DNA of 64,000 nucleotides, from the NCBI GenBank assembly GCA_036852015.1, contig JAANDG010000073.1:124001-188000 (forward strand), written 5' to 3'. This DNA is from Pelodera strongyloides (lineage: Eukaryota; Nematoda; Chromadorea; Rhabditida; Rhabditidae). Below the pieces are notes generated by a model that saw only the letters and a list, made by a program, of their open reading frames with translations, was not told the DNA's origin and did no database searches. Made by a program: the position numbers and the translations under genes. Positions 35,253 to 48,789 of the stretch are shown here, in pieces. Within the stretch, counting starts at the first letter, position 1. The number at the start of each line of letters is the position of its first letter.

Positions 35253-36702
35253 ATGGCGGACCCAAAGGCCATCGTGATAGCAACTATATGGTCAGCTCAG
35301 GATGAGGCCAACTGGGTATGTCGTCTATATTTGTATCAAGTATCTTGATTGGTATTTTTAAGAGTATTCAAGATTCACCGTTTAGTAAGTTGTTTGAACC
35401 GATGTATTGAATACAAAATACATTGTAAATATCGGAGGCGTTGATGTGGAAATATGGAGATGTGGATGTTTATTTGTATTAGTAGGCACATAATGTTGAA
35501 TCTTAAATGAAACTTTTATTTTGTTTAGACGACAACCGATGGTGTACCGGCGCAAACGCAGACAATGTTCCCGAAGATACGGTACAAAAAAAATAAGGTA
35601 AGAACGTATCTTAACTATAAACATTTTTTCATGTTTATTTTCTGTCCAGGGTTTTGTGGTTATCATTGTTTTTGTGTACTAGTTACTTATATGTGCATTG
35701 TTTATCTTATGGATCATTCGATCATTGTCTTCGTAAGTTAGTGCATCTCCTCGATTACGCATCCATGTTGCATTTCTTGCTTGTAAAAAGTTAAAAAGTG
35801 ATAGGTGATAGTGTACTCGTTTCAGGCTTCCTAGTCTTACGGCGGACTTTGGACATCGTGCGACACTCCACATGTGGGACAAAGAACTATAGGGCAACTC
35901 CGGGACTCCGGACACTTGAACACATCATCTAGGCAGGTATGGTTAATATTTTGTTTCCATGTGTTTTGCCTCCAAGTCATTTATAGTTGTGTTATGTTTC
36001 ACAGATATTCGTCTGTACAAACAGATACTGAGCGACAAGAGTAGACGAGAATAGTAACAGTGTTTATTAGCAATACAGAAGGCAGTGGTAGAGTTGATAT
36101 AATGAGCAATGAGTCGTAGGCAGTAGCCCTTATATCCTAGTGGCTACGTGCAGAAACACACAATCATGCCAACGGGCAATTACTATTACTAGAGAGTGAA
36201 ACATTGATCTTCCAAAGACTAAAGATCAATGAGCAACTGTAAGTGGTAACTGAAACACAATGATAGTGAGCAAACTACATATAATAATTAATCTTAGGTA
36301 TATACCGTAATACCTAACAAGTTGTGATTGTGTGCACGAAAGTGCCTGCTCCCTACCTCCCGTGGGACGCGAAAGAAAGAGTGATTACGCGAATCAAGGA
36401 TACGAAAAGACAAATTTACCCAACTGGGGTGGCTCCCATTCCATTCCATTCAAACGGCATACGACCAGCTCATTACCCATAATTTAGAATATCGCGGCCG
36501 CTTGTTAAGATTTCGCATTTAATTGAATTAGTTTAGGGTTACACTTACGCTATTTATACTTGTGTGTTTTTCGTTATCAGTGCCATATCTAATTTTTAAC
36601 TTCTTCTTATTTCAGTTGACCGGTGTATCGATGTGGGTAACGTGTCGGCTTTATTGCTACGCAGGGAAGGTAGCTGCATGGAGGGCGTACGAAACACCGT
36701 GA
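35253..36702 (+). CDS. Possible small gene, 72 aa, three exons
   Basis: Not recognised. Exon 35253-35315 starts with ATG five bases after a strong acceptor (TTAATTTACAG), as at a trans-splice site, and reads MADPKAIVIATIWSAQDEAN. Exon 35529-35597 follows in phase (TTTDGVPAQTQTMFPKIRYK). A last exon at 36616-36702 (LTGVSMWVTCRLYCYAGK..) is in phase and ends in TGA. An exon-like segment at 35836-35935 would instead stop the frame after two codons. Short length and lack of motifs keep confidence low. If real, it lies about 1.75 kb upstream of the Skp2 gene on the same strand. Confidence 0.3.
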
Positions 36703-38454
36703 AGATGTTTCTTATCACGGAAGGGAAGATATCAAATGGATAGATACCCTAAGATGAACCTTAGTAAGCTTAGTGTTACTTTGTGCAATATGTTTCGTGT
36801 GTTTATGGCATATTGTATTAAATGTAGCTCGTTACTTTATTAAAAAAATAGCTGTGTAACGCTGCCCATTTCCGTTTATGTTTTAACTGAACGTCAGCAT
36901 ATAGAAGGATTATTTTTTGTACTATATATACCTCAACTCTTATTGTAGTTGTATCTACTTTTTGTTTTGGATTTGTACAGCCCCGCAACTCCATTATCAT
37001 AGCATTATATCGTAATATTTACCAGTAGAATTTTAACTCTCACTAACATTCTTTTGTACTTACAATTGGGTTGCCTATCCACTTTTTGTCGCGTATTCTT
37101 AGTTATTAACTTACCAAAATTCCCCCAGATGTATTACTAATATCATTATTATCGTTTTGTTCTGTGAGTGAAGTAAAGAGTAAAGTTATTCTGTATATTT
37201 GTTGTTTGTTGATTACTGTGTGTATTTACCGTTTTAGTGTATTATTTAATATGGAATGGAAAGGGGGCGGGACATTTCACGCCCATTTTCCCACGGTCCG
37301 CGCGCTCCCGGCGCACCTACGGCCCACTTTTTGAAGCGGGGCCGCGCGCTCCGGGCCCCGTTTTGGTGGCGCAGCCCTGCCTGGGCCCCGCACATTTCAG
37401 CGCGCCGCCCCGCGAATTTTAGCGCGCTGCCCCGCACCCAAAGTTTCACGTTGTAAGAATCAAACGACGGGTGTCAACATCGTTCACTTACACTGAAGGT
37501 TGATTTCTCATGTGACATGATTGCACATATGTGCATTTTTTCCATCTAATGCCTTGAAGGAAGGATTTTGGTTTATAATTACTCGCGCACTTTGCTACAC
37601 CACCATACCCCTTTTTTGTGCTAACTTTAAAATAGCCATGTCATATTATCCATTGCGAGTTTTTTTTTAATGAACCTAGCAATTCCACTTGAATTTCCTT
37701 GGAAAGCGAATAGCATAAGCAAATACACATGCCAATTCAATCTTGCAGGCAGTTCGTACGTCGCGGGAAGAACACCGTACTTATGTCGGACAGAGAGTAG
37801 TGCACAGATGCCGAGAACATGTGTAGCACATGCAGAGTTTCAGCGCGAACATTTAATTTTTCAAAAAATCCGGCTCATTTTTTTTTTGCGCGCGCAGATT
37901 TTTGTTTCACTTTTTGCTTTAAAAGCGAAATGCTAGCCCCTTTGGAAAATTTGCATATGATAAGCAAATCCTATGTATCCTATGCTAATTTTGTACGATC
38001 GTCCACGGCAATCGTACAAAATTAGCATAGGATACATTGGATTTGCTTATCATATGGAAATTTTCCAAAGAGGCTAGCATTTCGCTTTAACTTGAAAATC
38101 ACATAATCGCACTTGTATAGAATGTTTCTACCTTTATTTGACTTTATACAAAACTGAGCTTACGGACAGCGTTGGCACAAACTAGGCAAAACCGAAACAA
38201 AACAGCCTTTATGGATTCTATGTTTACGAAGTTCACCACGGTTGACGTGGGAGTCTGTTTTTTACGGTCTCCTTGTTGAATTTACGTCCTTTAGGGCATG
38301 CTTATATGCGTCATTACTCTTAATTCCATCCCATTCTAGAACTTGTTGTTTACCACCAAACCACCGAGCTACGAGCACGAGCCGAGCGTGATGCGCTTTA
38401 TACATTTTTCTCCTACTCGTTTCTGCTTAAATATGGCCTAACTTTATATTCCAG
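36703..38454. other. Intergenic stretch upstream of Skp2
   Basis: Contains a GC-rich island (37255-37445, with GCGCGCTGCCCCGCAC words) and one MITE (37918-38090). No gene could be supported. The Skp2 promoter should lie here. Confidence 0.5.
37918..38090. mobile_element. Long-palindrome MITE, TTTAAAAGCGAAATGCTAGC type
   Basis: Almost fully self-complementary around a centre at about 38004 (CGATCGTCCACGGCAATCG). The ends AAAGCGAAATGCTAGCC and GGCTAGCATTTCGCTTTAA and the inner TTTGCATATGATAAGCAAAT are shared with the second copy at 40771-40932. Confidence 0.9.
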
Positions 38455-38460
38455 GAGAGG

Positions 38461-39036
38461 ATGTCTCTGACACGCACTCGGAGGTCGCTAGAGCCGAAGA
38501 GTTCGTTGCCACAAACTAAACGATTCCATCCACAGTTACCAGGTATGTTTTGACTTGGATTTTGGATGCAATCGGATACATTGATTCGGCAAGCATTTAA
38601 ATGAAACTTGCTCATTAATATTGCGCGTTTCTGTACATATCACTAATTGTAAGTCCTTAGTTTTGTATAGTGTAGCAGTCTGTTTTTTAATCCACAGCTA
38701 CCATGCAACCTAAATACTTTTTCGGTGAGTAGGTTGCGAATAAGTAACTTAATCTTTTCTATTTCAGCCCATTATAGCGATGAAATGAGAGATCGGAAGA
38801 AGGTTTACGATTCAGATGAATCTGCCGATGATCAAACTCCTAATTGTTCCAGGTATTTTCCTATGTTACATCGTGCGTCGTTTTCAAAATAATATGCTAC
38901 AGTTTAATACTTTATCTTAGAGCAGTAATTGAAATTGTTTCAAATTATAGTTATTATTATTTTGGTCCGGATTGTCCGGAGTCCGGATCCAGAACAGCCC
39001 ACGTTAGATAGGGCATTATATATAATGTGTCAATGA

Positions 39037-39080
<44 letters not shown>

Positions 39081-42000
39081 AATGCAAAATCTAATTATAA
39101 TAGGTTAGACGAGGGTTCCCTGCTTCCCCCAAACGTCGTCTCATTCTACCGCACTCCCGGTGTATCCAAATATCGGAGGAGGATGAGTGTGCAACCGGCA
39201 ATTGGTATGTCTTTTTGAGAGCGCTAAGCGCTATAGCGCATTACTTACCTTGCAGGCATTCGTGCTTTCCCCCAGTTCTGCTGCCGGGTTTAGCATGGGC
39301 TCTTAGATGTAAAATTGCATCGATTTTCTGCAGATGTACGGTTGTTTGTAAGAGGTAGTAATGACGCTTATTTTCCTTACGGCTTATATCTGGTAGCGGG
39401 TATGGTAGCTTGAGCAATTATCCAACTCCAACTCCAACTTCATAGTTATCATCAGCAAGCATAGTTATCATCATACTGAAACACTGTCATTTGACCAGTA
39501 GCAGTTTATTTGTGCTGTGACAGTGACTATGTAACATCACGCCGTTGTGCCCACTTTTTATTCAAGATTCAAGGGTACTATACAATTGATCAGTGAGTTG
39601 GAATGAAACTATGTAACTTAAAAAGGGTCTGTCACAAATCTTTAGTTAGTTGATAATATTTTTTTTTGATTTTCAGATTACTTGAGCGAATTGCAAGTTC
39701 CCGACGAATGCATTTTGCATATTTTTCGAAATTTGAATAAAAGGGATCTTGTGAATGCGATGAAGTCAACTTCACGCTTTTATGCCATCGGGTAAGTGCC
39801 TAATTGATTTAAAATATCTTATTACCTATATTTATAAATGTACATTAAAAATTCTCAACATTGTCCTTCTTGACTTCGTAACACTTTGAAAAATGTCTTA
39901 TAAGATTGTAGTTGGTGTAGTTCTAGTTGGTAGTTGTTTTGCGTGCCTTATCCAACCTCTAATCTAAACTACTCCGTTTGTTAATCTTAACATTATTTTC
40001 GAAGTTTCCAACTTTCCTAAAGTCTAAAGGTGTTTCTCTTCAGCCAGACCTCTGAATTGTGGCAATCGGTGGATCTGTCAAATAGATCTGTCAGGATTTC
40101 ACACATTTATCGTATTCTGCGAAGGGGTTGCAAGGTGCTTCGACTCTGCGGATCCAATATTGTGGACGATTCGGTAAGCCCTTTTTTATTTATGTGCATT
40201 ATTAATCTTATCATTTGTTGGGCTGTTCGTTCCTTGTTTGTTTATACGTGCGTCGTCAGTCGATTTCCATTTCTTTGACAATTTCAGTGATATGTATATG
40301 TAAGAATGTAAAAAGTAAGCACTTTCAACTATTGTTTTTTGGGCGGTACTTTTGTCAAAAAGTCAAACTGACGTTTGCGAAAAACATTTGCTTTTCATGC
40401 TTGTGTGAAACATGTCGATATGTCGCTCTGAAATAATGTATCCCGGGCTGTTTTCGTTTATTGAGATTTATGTATCCCTCATAAAATGTATGCTACTATG
40501 CGTATAGATTACCCGGACGTGTCCATTGTTTTCGTGCTGGCTGGCAGGGAGGTATGCAAAGTACTCCACGGCTTCGTATGAGGATGACTTTAACCTTAAA
40601 GCGAAATACCAGCCGGTTTTTGAAACACGTCGAGTACACCAGCATTCTTATTCAGCCTATGCAAATGACAATAAATTAGAATAAAAATCGAGATATTCGA
40701 GCAAATTAGCATATATACGTAAGAATTCAGTTGTCCACGATGCGTTTCAAAAGCCGACCGGTATTTCACTTTAAAGCGAAATGCTAGCCCCTTTGGAAAA
40801 TTTGCATATGATAAGCAAATCCTATGCTAAATTTGTACGATCGTCCACGGCAATCGTACAAAATTAGCATAGGATGCATAGGATTTGCTTATCATATGCA
40901 AATTTTCCAAAGGGGCTAGCATTTTGCTTTAAGGTATTTGAACTGTACTATTATTTTCAGAATGAGAGCTGCGAGGATTTGTCGGAATCTATTCGTCTCA
41001 CCCACTTGGACCTATCAAGATCTGAAGTTCCTCTTCATTTTATTGAGACGGTGCTCGCGGCGTGCAGGCAATTGCAGGTATTGTATCCAGGCGAATTATT
41101 AGTTTTGTTTCTTTGACCTTGTCCAGCGCGAACCGTTCGCTATGGTTGTGGTTGTGAATTAGCATCAACTTTACAATTAGTGTTTATAATTAGTACAATT
41201 AGTGTACAATGTGTGTGTGTGTGTGCTTAGCTGACACACTTTTTGGGTTTGGACAGTCATTGTCATTTTTGAAAATGAATATGTAACTTTTTTAGTGCAT
41301 TTCCCTGGAAGGGTCCGCTGTGAGTGAGGCAGTCTTTTGCCATCTGTCCCAGAACAAATATTTAACGCATTTGGATCTTTCAATGGTGCGCGGCCTCGTT
41401 GCGGATCATTTGCGACTTGTGCTGGAAGGTTGCCGGAGGTATTTACTTACGTTTCGTTTCCTTGAATAAGTTTACGTAAGGTAAGTTTAGTCTGTCTACA
41501 GTCATCCTCACATAAGTTTTCGAGCACTTTGTCCCTGTTGACAATGGGCATGTCCGAGTAATATATATATACGCCCAGCCCACTCGTATGCTATTCTATA
41601 CAGTATTATTGTATTAGGAGTAGAGTAACTTTTAGTTAGTTAGTAATTACAATTCTTTTTAGCGATAAAATTAGTGTCACATGTACAGTGTAATAGTCCA
41701 TCCAAATTCTAATTTCCAAATGTGTTATGTAGTTTTTTTATGTTAAAGCGAAATACTGGCAGGGTTTTGAAACGCATTATTGTCATTTGCATACGCTGCA
41801 TAAGAATGCTGGTGTACTCGATGTGTTTCAAAAATCGACCAGTATTTCGCTTTAATAGCCTGCCAGTGCACTGTGTGCGATGTGCCCCTTTCAGTCAGAG
41901 GTTCACTTTATTTCGTGAATATCTTGTTGCTGTTTCGTAAGTTTCTTAGTTTATTTGATTGATCATAACGAGTTTTTCACTCCCACAAATTGCAGGTTGT

Positions 42001-43223
42001 TGGAACTAAACGTATCGTGGTGTAACCTCGACGAGTTCGGTGTTATGTATGTGTGTAACATCTTAACCCCGAGCATTCTACGACTTAACTTGTCAGGAAC
42101 ATTGGATAAGCAGGCCGTGCGAGATCAGTGTGAGTGGTTTTATTTATTTATTTATATTTTTGTTTTTAGTTATAGTGCGTAATATACTTGGTACGCCGAT
42201 GGTACTGTGTTTAATTGTGTGTACGCATTCTCTGCCAAGTGCCATGTATGCGGACATCGTCTTCGTTTACTTAGGAACCAGACACGTGTGCTAACGCGGA
42301 GCTATCAGCTTGAATAAAATTGATGCACAGTACAGTAAACTACGTACACTGAGTAAAATGCTAGCAATGCAATAAGTAAAGTGTGATTTGTTCAATTTCA
42401 GTTGTTTGCCAACTAGTGGAACGTTGTGATCATCTGATCGAGTTGGACCTTTCTGATTCCCCTCTGCTGACCAAAGATTCACTGGAGAAGATACTGGCAT
42501 GTCTGCCGCACTTGGAGACACTTTCATTGTCGAGGTGCTTTGGAATCCATCCAGTCACATTTCTGTGAGTTTTCTGCGATTATGCTTGGATTTTCTGGAG
42601 TTGAATCTAAACTTTTTTATTGTTTGAGGCAAATAATAAGACACCGGTTTCCGTTTCACTAACATTTCCGTTTGGCACGGAACGTCAGTGTGCAAGAAGA
42701 GATACAGACAATTATCGATTGTTTACATAAATGTTGGTGTAACCGGGGCCAAAGGATTACCTTGTGAATCATCGGTAAAGGTAGAGGGTAAAAGATAATG
42801 TGTCAATAAAAGTGGAAGCAATTGAAACAAGTGAAAGTGATTATATGTTCGCAATGAATGCCTCTCGTATCGTTCGCAAAACACAATCATCGTGTATTTC
42901 CAAAAATGTGCGTAAGCATGTGAACAAAAGACCGAAAACTTTTGTTAACGTTAAGTCAGGCGCCTTATCAACGCCTATATGTTTTCCCGAATGTTGGTAA
43001 ATTGTTGGTTATTTTTGAAGAAGAGAGATGTTGTTTCAGTCAGTGTGTTTCCGTGCGTCGTCTCAACATTTTTGGCTGCGTTACGGAAGAGGGAGAGGTG
43101 ACTTTGCGCTCCCGACTGGCGCACACCCATATTAACCATTCACCGTTCTCGCACGTGGCCCGTCCCACGCCTCCCCCATCGGTGACGTCGATCTGGGGTA
43201 TGAAGACCAAGGATCTTTATTAG
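38461..43223 (+). CDS. skpt-1: Skp2 orthologue, F-box/LRR substrate receptor of SCF ubiquitin ligase
   Basis: Would bind Skp1 through the F-box and present substrates to the SCF E3 ligase, acting in cell-cycle control. Eleven exons: 38461-38542, 38698-38724, 38768-38852, 39104-39204, 39677-39791, 40044-40173, 40961-41077, 41296-41438, 41996-42129, 42402-42564 and 43040-43223. All phases agree: 426 aa, against 424 in human SKP2. The N-terminal about 98 residues are charged and unstructured-looking. The F-box follows (VPDECILHIFRNLNKRDLVN), then leucine-rich repeats (LTHLDLSRSEVPL, LTHLDLSMVRG, LLELNVSWCNLDEFG, LIELDLSDSPLLTKDSLEK, LETLSLSRC). The C-terminal tail INHSPFSHVARPT..SIWGMK resembles the Skp2-specific tail (INCSHFTTIARPT..EIWGIK), which separates it from other FBXLs. 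The ATG is six bases after TTATATTCCAG, a likely trans-splice acceptor. Introns carry four MITEs. Confidence 0.93.
39036..39080. repeat. (ATT)n microsatellite
   Basis: About 15 ATT units in an intron of the Skp2 gene, about 24 bp before the next acceptor. Confidence 0.95.
40596..40774. mobile_element. TTAA-flanked MITE in Skp2 intron
   Basis: TTAAAGCGAAATACCAGCC at the left is matched by ACCGGTATTTCACTTTAA at the right. Its right TTTAA is also the left end of the next MITE. Confidence 0.85.
40771..40932. mobile_element. Long-palindrome MITE in Skp2 intron
   Basis: Second copy of the 37918-38090 element, nearly self-complementary, ends TTAAAGCGAAATGCTAGC and GCTAGCATTTTGCTTTAA. It abuts the preceding MITE, sharing the TTTAA. 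Confidence 0.9.
41743..41855. mobile_element. TTAA-flanked MITE (113 bp) in Skp2 intron
   Basis: Ends TTAAAGCGAAATACTGGC and CCAGTATTTCGCTTTAA, with inner inverted GTTTTGAAACGCAT/ATGTGTTTCAAAA. A shortened relative of 40596-40774. Confidence 0.85.
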
Positions 43224-44768
43224 GTGGGGGAGACCCCCAGATATACCCTTTCCTTACCTAGGATAGATAGGGAATGTCTCTAGGATATATAAATGATTTG
43301 TTAGGTTTATGTGGCTATTGATTAACTTCTGAATGTGAATGATACTCATGCGAGTTGGAGCTTGCTCTTGAACTTATTTTGTAGCCTTTTTGTTTGATTG
43401 TTGTGGAAGGCGAATGCGGTTGTCATTTGTCATAGTAGGGTTAGGGTATGCTGGCTAAGTAACCACAAGTGACTTTTAATCTTAAGGTAACACTTTTATC
43501 TGTGGCACTGGTGGCACAGTCCCTTGAAGTTTTAAGGACCTAAGCATTACGCTTTCTCTTTGTTTTTTAATTGTCTACCTCAAATGGTACCTCTAAACGG
43601 AAATCAGCTTTCTGTTCTTGCGATTTTTTTGTGTATTAGAATTTTCAAGTTTAAGTATATTACCGCATAAGTTGTGAATTTGAGCCCTTTTTGGTTCTTT
43701 TTGCTATTGATTGTTGTTTGAGTGAATCCGTAATTTTTACCTTACGAACTAGATTACGTAATTGTAATTAACTGAAAAATTATCGTGATCGTAATTTGCT
43801 GTAAAGATCTGGCCATTGACTTATGTGTCACACATTGTTAGATTTCCCGTTACCTTATGCTCCCTATTTTGTGTACCCTATATTTTGAATTATCATTGTG
43901 CTATGGCTATGGTTTACCACCTACGTATATTTGTTAGATATTTTGTGCTAACTGCATTTTTGTCTCTGATCTATTGCTATTTTTGTCTTCGATAGATTTT
44001 TTCTTTCCCTACAAAACATTCCCGTCATTGATCTCTTTTTTTTATTGCTCAATATTTTTCTTTCTAAAGCTAACTGGGATAAGTTACTTTCGAAGAGCGT
44101 GTTTAGGTATGCTGCCAACTACGGTAGTTTTGAAAAATATCTCAGCCTTTTAGGGCACCTATTACTTTCTTAAAATATAAATATACGGAGAGAGTAGTTA
44201 TTGTTTCCATCCTCTTTTTGCAAATTGTTGCTCAATGTCTCTGTATAGCACATTCTAAGTTTATTTGTCCTATGCCTAGTACTTATTTGTCATGACTGGA
44301 AGTTCAAATCATTCCGATAAATTGTGTGGATGCTATTGTTTCAGTTATTTTTTGTATTTGGATGCGGATGTGTGGGCAAGAGGCAAAATAGTGAGCACAT
44401 AAGGTTTATTATTACAATCATTATGTACATTATTGGAGGCGGTATTTGAAGCAATCGGCATGTAGGAAGTTTGAAGATTTCCGAGATATGAAGCAATAGA
44501 GAAATATAGTGTAAAGTAGGATTTGAAATGATGGTTTGTACTTCTCTTGACATTACGAGTACTATAAATGTCTTATGTTTACGTCAAAGTTGGAAACAAA
44601 CCACGTAAGGAATGGGAAGTTTGGAGGAGGAGGAATGAGCCTAAGCACAAAAAAATGTACGTTATTAAGAGTAGAATAATGCGTGTGCTGAATGGTAACT
44701 GATGCTGCAGACATGGAATCTAGCCTTAGGTGCCAGGCTTCAGGAGTAAGGCCTTAGCAAGCTGGGCC
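43224..44768. other. Intergenic, no gene supportable
   Basis: AT-rich space between the convergent Skp2 (plus) and DOMON (minus) genes, holding both 3' ends. No repeat or gene stands out. Confidence 0.55.
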
Positions 44769-46906
44769 CTAGTGTCGGACCCAGTTTTCGACCTGATGCC
44801 CTCTGGACGCACATTCTTTGCAGAATCGGACACTTTCCACGGAGACCACTGGGCCGTCGTCACCGAAAGCGTGGGCAGCCTTTTCGCCGTCTGAAACGAT
44901 TTTTTATTATTATTTCTTCATTAAAGCGAAGTGCCGACCGGTTTTTAAAGCGCATCGCGGGAACTTGTAGTTTTATGCATCATATGCAAATGAGCATAAT
45001 TTAAAATAAAAAATAGCAGAAGAACAACTGCATTAGCGTAAGAATGCAGTTGTTTGAGGTGGGAGGTGTTTCAAATTACTGTTCAGGTAAATTCAATTCA
45101 AATTCAAATCAAAATTTCAAATCAAAATTTCAAATCACAAATTCAAATTCAAATTACAGTTTACGATTTATATGAACAAACAACTACATACGTGAGGCTT
45201 GCGTAGAGTTTTTATATCTTTTATCTGTGTATGTCCGCAAGTTACGTTTCAATAATCTGTTATATAACGTAACTAAACGGTTTGGTAGTGTTTCAACTAG
45301 TTTAATGCGTGACTATTGTGGAAATGAATAATATGAGGCCGTTTTTTTGAGAATAACATTAGGGATAAAGCTTTTATGCTTTTTTTATGGATTTCAGAAA
45401 GAAAAACACGCATCCAATAACATTCAATAACCATAACACAAAGCCTTTCGGCTTAGGAAAATTCAGAAACTCTTTTCTCGTTGTTTGAAACTTTTAAATT
45501 ATTTAAACGATCAGGCTCACGGGAAGTTTCTGCCTTAGCCTTATAGTAGCTTGCAGTTGCTTAGAGTAGCGTTCAGTAGCTTACAGAAGCGTAATAGTAG
45601 CGTAGCGCAGCAGTAACTTACTGTATCTTACAGTAGCAGCCCAACTTTCGCTAATAAATAGTTTCCGAAGAAACTCACCAGTTTCGAGCGGTCCTCTAGC
45701 AAAGAGAAGATGATATTCTCCGGAGTTTAGTGCGTGGATCTGAAATTAGTAAGTTAATTTATTTTTATTATGACAAAACAATTACATCAACAATTTTGTA
45801 AACATTGACCCACTTTTTTTTCAATTGTAAATGGTAGTGTACAAGTTTCCTCATATATATATAAATACATTGGTAGTGTACCAGTTTCCTCACATAAATA
45901 CATTTCACACATAAGCAAATGCTAAACGTGCAAACCACAACAAACTATACCAAACTGCAAATACTGAACCATTTTCTTCTCATCCTTGCTGAGTACGGTA
46001 GTATCAAGTTTCCATTCAGTTCCACATTGTACTTTCCCATCCACAACCTCGGTCCAAGAGTCTTTTAGAGTAAGCTGAGACGCCTGAATGGATTATGGAG
46101 TTATTATCGATTAGTGATCAAATCAATAACCGCTTGCGGCCAACATGATAGAATATCGACTGACTAGGTTTAGATAAGGTGTATGTTTTAGAGAACTGAC
46201 TTGTGCAAAGTTAACGCAAACTTGTTTTCATTCTATAAAATCTTTTGATGGTCAGCAGACCCTTTAAAGCAACTTATATGCAGCTGATTTCCGTGATTCT
46301 TACCTCACTCAGCCTGAGATTCTCATTTTGAGTATTATGAGAAAGGTGTACGGCACCGGCACCAGTTGTAGGAAAGACGCATTCGATTACAGTGTCGTTA
46401 CCCTGTAAACATAGTATTGTTAGACACGCGAGGGTAGATGACGATTATTGAAAATATTGCAATTCAAATATCAGTAGCTAACCATGCGGTCATCCTTGCT
46501 AATGGCGAAGCCGACCCAAGCACCGCTTCCGCCGATTGTAAGGTTCGCCTGCAATATTAAATTACCTTTTTTTGAGATCTATCCACTTATTTCGCTGTTT
46601 TTTCCGTAAAATGATTTTCTCTGATATGAATATATTACATATCATATAGCAAAGGTGACGTGAGTAATGATGCTACTGATTTCTTACAAAACGCCCAATA
46701 GGCAAGGAACTAGTTTGTTACAACTACCGTACTTCAATTTCGAACATGACCGCGCGTCCCTGATGTTTCCACGTTACAGTAAGATCGCAATCCTGCTGGC
46801 AACCTTTTGGCACTCGCCAGCATCCTCGAAGCATTCCGCATTCAGAGACGTGCATTACGTGGAAGGCGGTGGTGAGAAACGGTAGTACGGCGAGCCACCA
46901 CAGCAT
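44769..46906 (-). CDS. Secreted DOMON-domain protein, 211 aa, six exons
   Basis: DOMON domains are beta-sandwich modules that bind haem or sugars; the role here is unknown. Minus-strand exons 46733-46906, 46483-46548, 46304-46402, 45970-46083, 45679-45739 and 44769-44890 agree in phase. The first residues form a signal peptide (MLWWLAVLPFLTTAFHV). The DOMON core follows: GCWRVPKGCQQDCDLTVTW, AVMFEIE, SGAWVGFAISKDDRMGND, VIECVF, then IHALNSGEYHLLFARGPLET. Extra cysteines (CGMLRGCW, CQQDC, VRFCKEC) suggest disulphides. It ends ENWVRH with TAG at 44769. Exon 4's donor (ATG/gttcag) was chosen because it keeps the phase. A short MITE fragment lies just upstream of the last exon's acceptor (44924). 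Confidence 0.8.
44924..45070. mobile_element. Degraded TTAAAGCG-type MITE fragment
   Basis: Left end TTAAAGCGAAGTGCCGACC is clear and inner CATTTGCATA-type words fit the family. The right end is not recognisable. An (AAATTC)-rich short repeat follows at 45085-45155. Confidence 0.5.
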
Positions 46907-46957
46907 ATTAGAGAATAGTCTAAAGAGAAGAAAAGGTAAATTTATTTTGTTTATTCA

Positions 46958-47377
46958 TTAAAGGAGGAGGCTCACGAGAATGAAGTGCTCAAATAGTTTC
47001 CTTTTATCGAAAGATGATGGTATTAAATTCCGAAAGACATGCTTTACAATGCAAAAGCTTTTAATTGGAAGGAGTAAATCAATATAAAACTATGAATTCT
47101 ATCAAAATTTTGGATCGTAAAAAATAGTTGATTTCCATAGTGGGCATGCAAATTTTGTGCTGGCTTGCAAAATGACTTGTAAATTTGCATGTTTAGCTTT
47201 GAAGTCTACCTTGCATACGATAGGTTATTTTATTTGACTTCGAGTTTTTAGATTAATTAATTCCTCCAAACTAAAGCGCTGAACCTTATAATACTTGTTT
47301 TTTGGAAGATAAACCCATTATCCTTCGATAAAAGGAAACTATTTGAGCACTTCATTCTCGTGAGCCTCCTCCTTTAA
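46958..47377. mobile_element. 420-bp MITE with TTAA target duplication
   Basis: TTAA, then AGGAGGAGGCTCACGAGAAT at the left; the complement followed by TTAA at the right (47374-47377). The inverted arms continue for about 65 bp (GAAGTGCTCAAATAGTTTCC). It starts about 50 bp upstream of the DOMON start codon. TTAA duplications are the hallmark of piggyBac-type transposition. Confidence 0.9.
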
Positions 47378-48758
47378 GTAAAGCCGAGGTGTGCATCAAA
47401 CCAAATAATTTGACGCAGAGAAATCAATGCATAAGGAATAATTAGTACTGTAGTCGATCAGCAATGCGGTAAGAGGAAAATGGAAAGGTTGTAGTTGTAC
47501 ATTTTGGCTTCTTTTAGATAGTTTTGCAAATGTGTTTGGACGGCGGGGTACTCGCGCAACGAATGCGCGCGAGTACGGCACCGTGCTGTTACTCTACAGG
47601 CACGGCCAATACAATAGTGTGGTGAACAATGCGATGCTACAGATACGGCCGTCGCAATTTTAAATTTATTTTGCACTAAAGCATTATAGGAGTCGGTTCG
47701 CGAAACATATTGGACAAGATCATTTGCAATTAATACAAAAAAAGGCGGCTGCTATTTGGAACTTGTACAAGCTCAAAAACTAGCTCGTATCGCTTAAACA
47801 CAATGACAATGACCTCTCACTACAGTACACGATTTGAAACTACCATAGAAAACCTTATCAAAGCAGTAGACAACTCTCGATATGAATCATGAGGAACTGT
47901 TTTATATTTGAATCACGCCCATCGGGCATCTCTTCCCACCTTCCCTGTCAGTTTTGTCACCTTTCACCAAATAATGTCAAAAGCCACATTAGACTGGTTT
48001 AGTGGTCACTCTAATGCTCTACTGTATAGACGAGCGCGGAACGCTTATGTTAGACAGCAATACTCTGCATGTGTAGTTTGCAAACTATTAGTTTTCTTTC
48101 TATCATAGGGACAGATCCGTTGAAAGTAAATATTGTTGATTTCCTTTGTGCGGCCGATAAAGTCGCAGACTTGGGTAAAAAAAAATACATGTTTCTTTTT
48201 GTTGTAGCTCATAGAAAAATTGAGGAAACTTTTTACGTGGGACTTTCAAATCTTTCAGGAAAGATGGTAAGTTGATGTAACGGCAAACCAATCAATGAAT
48301 AACTTTTATTCAAATGTATGATAATTAATTAAGACGGGGGGTTCTAATAAATACATCAGATTTTGCCTTACAATTAGTTATAAACATACAGAAATAAATA
48401 CACTAAGGAGTGACACGAAGAAAGCGGATTGTCCGAAAACTGTACATATAACATAGAGCTAAAGAAACGTAGATTTAATTTCGATAAAGTAGATCTAACT
48501 TCCTCGCCACATACATGTAGTTCAGAAAGTAATCTAAAAAAAGTTGTTCGCGGCGTTATACTGGCACACCAAAGTGCGCGCAGCTAAAGAGCTGACTGGT
48601 TCGGCTGCGCTCACAAACTTTGCGTCCAACAATTGACTAATATCTGGTGCAAATTTAGAAAAATAGGAAATAAACAATAAACTTAACATTTTCACATATC
48701 AGTAGAGGGAAATACATAGGAAAACTTGAGCAGCACTCGTGAATTCGACTAGTTTTAA

Positions 48759-48789
<31 letters not shown>

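Noticed and set aside
37237..37456. Open frames in the 37.3-kb GC island
   Set aside because: Same reason: reciprocal frames on both strands of a GC-rich repeat.
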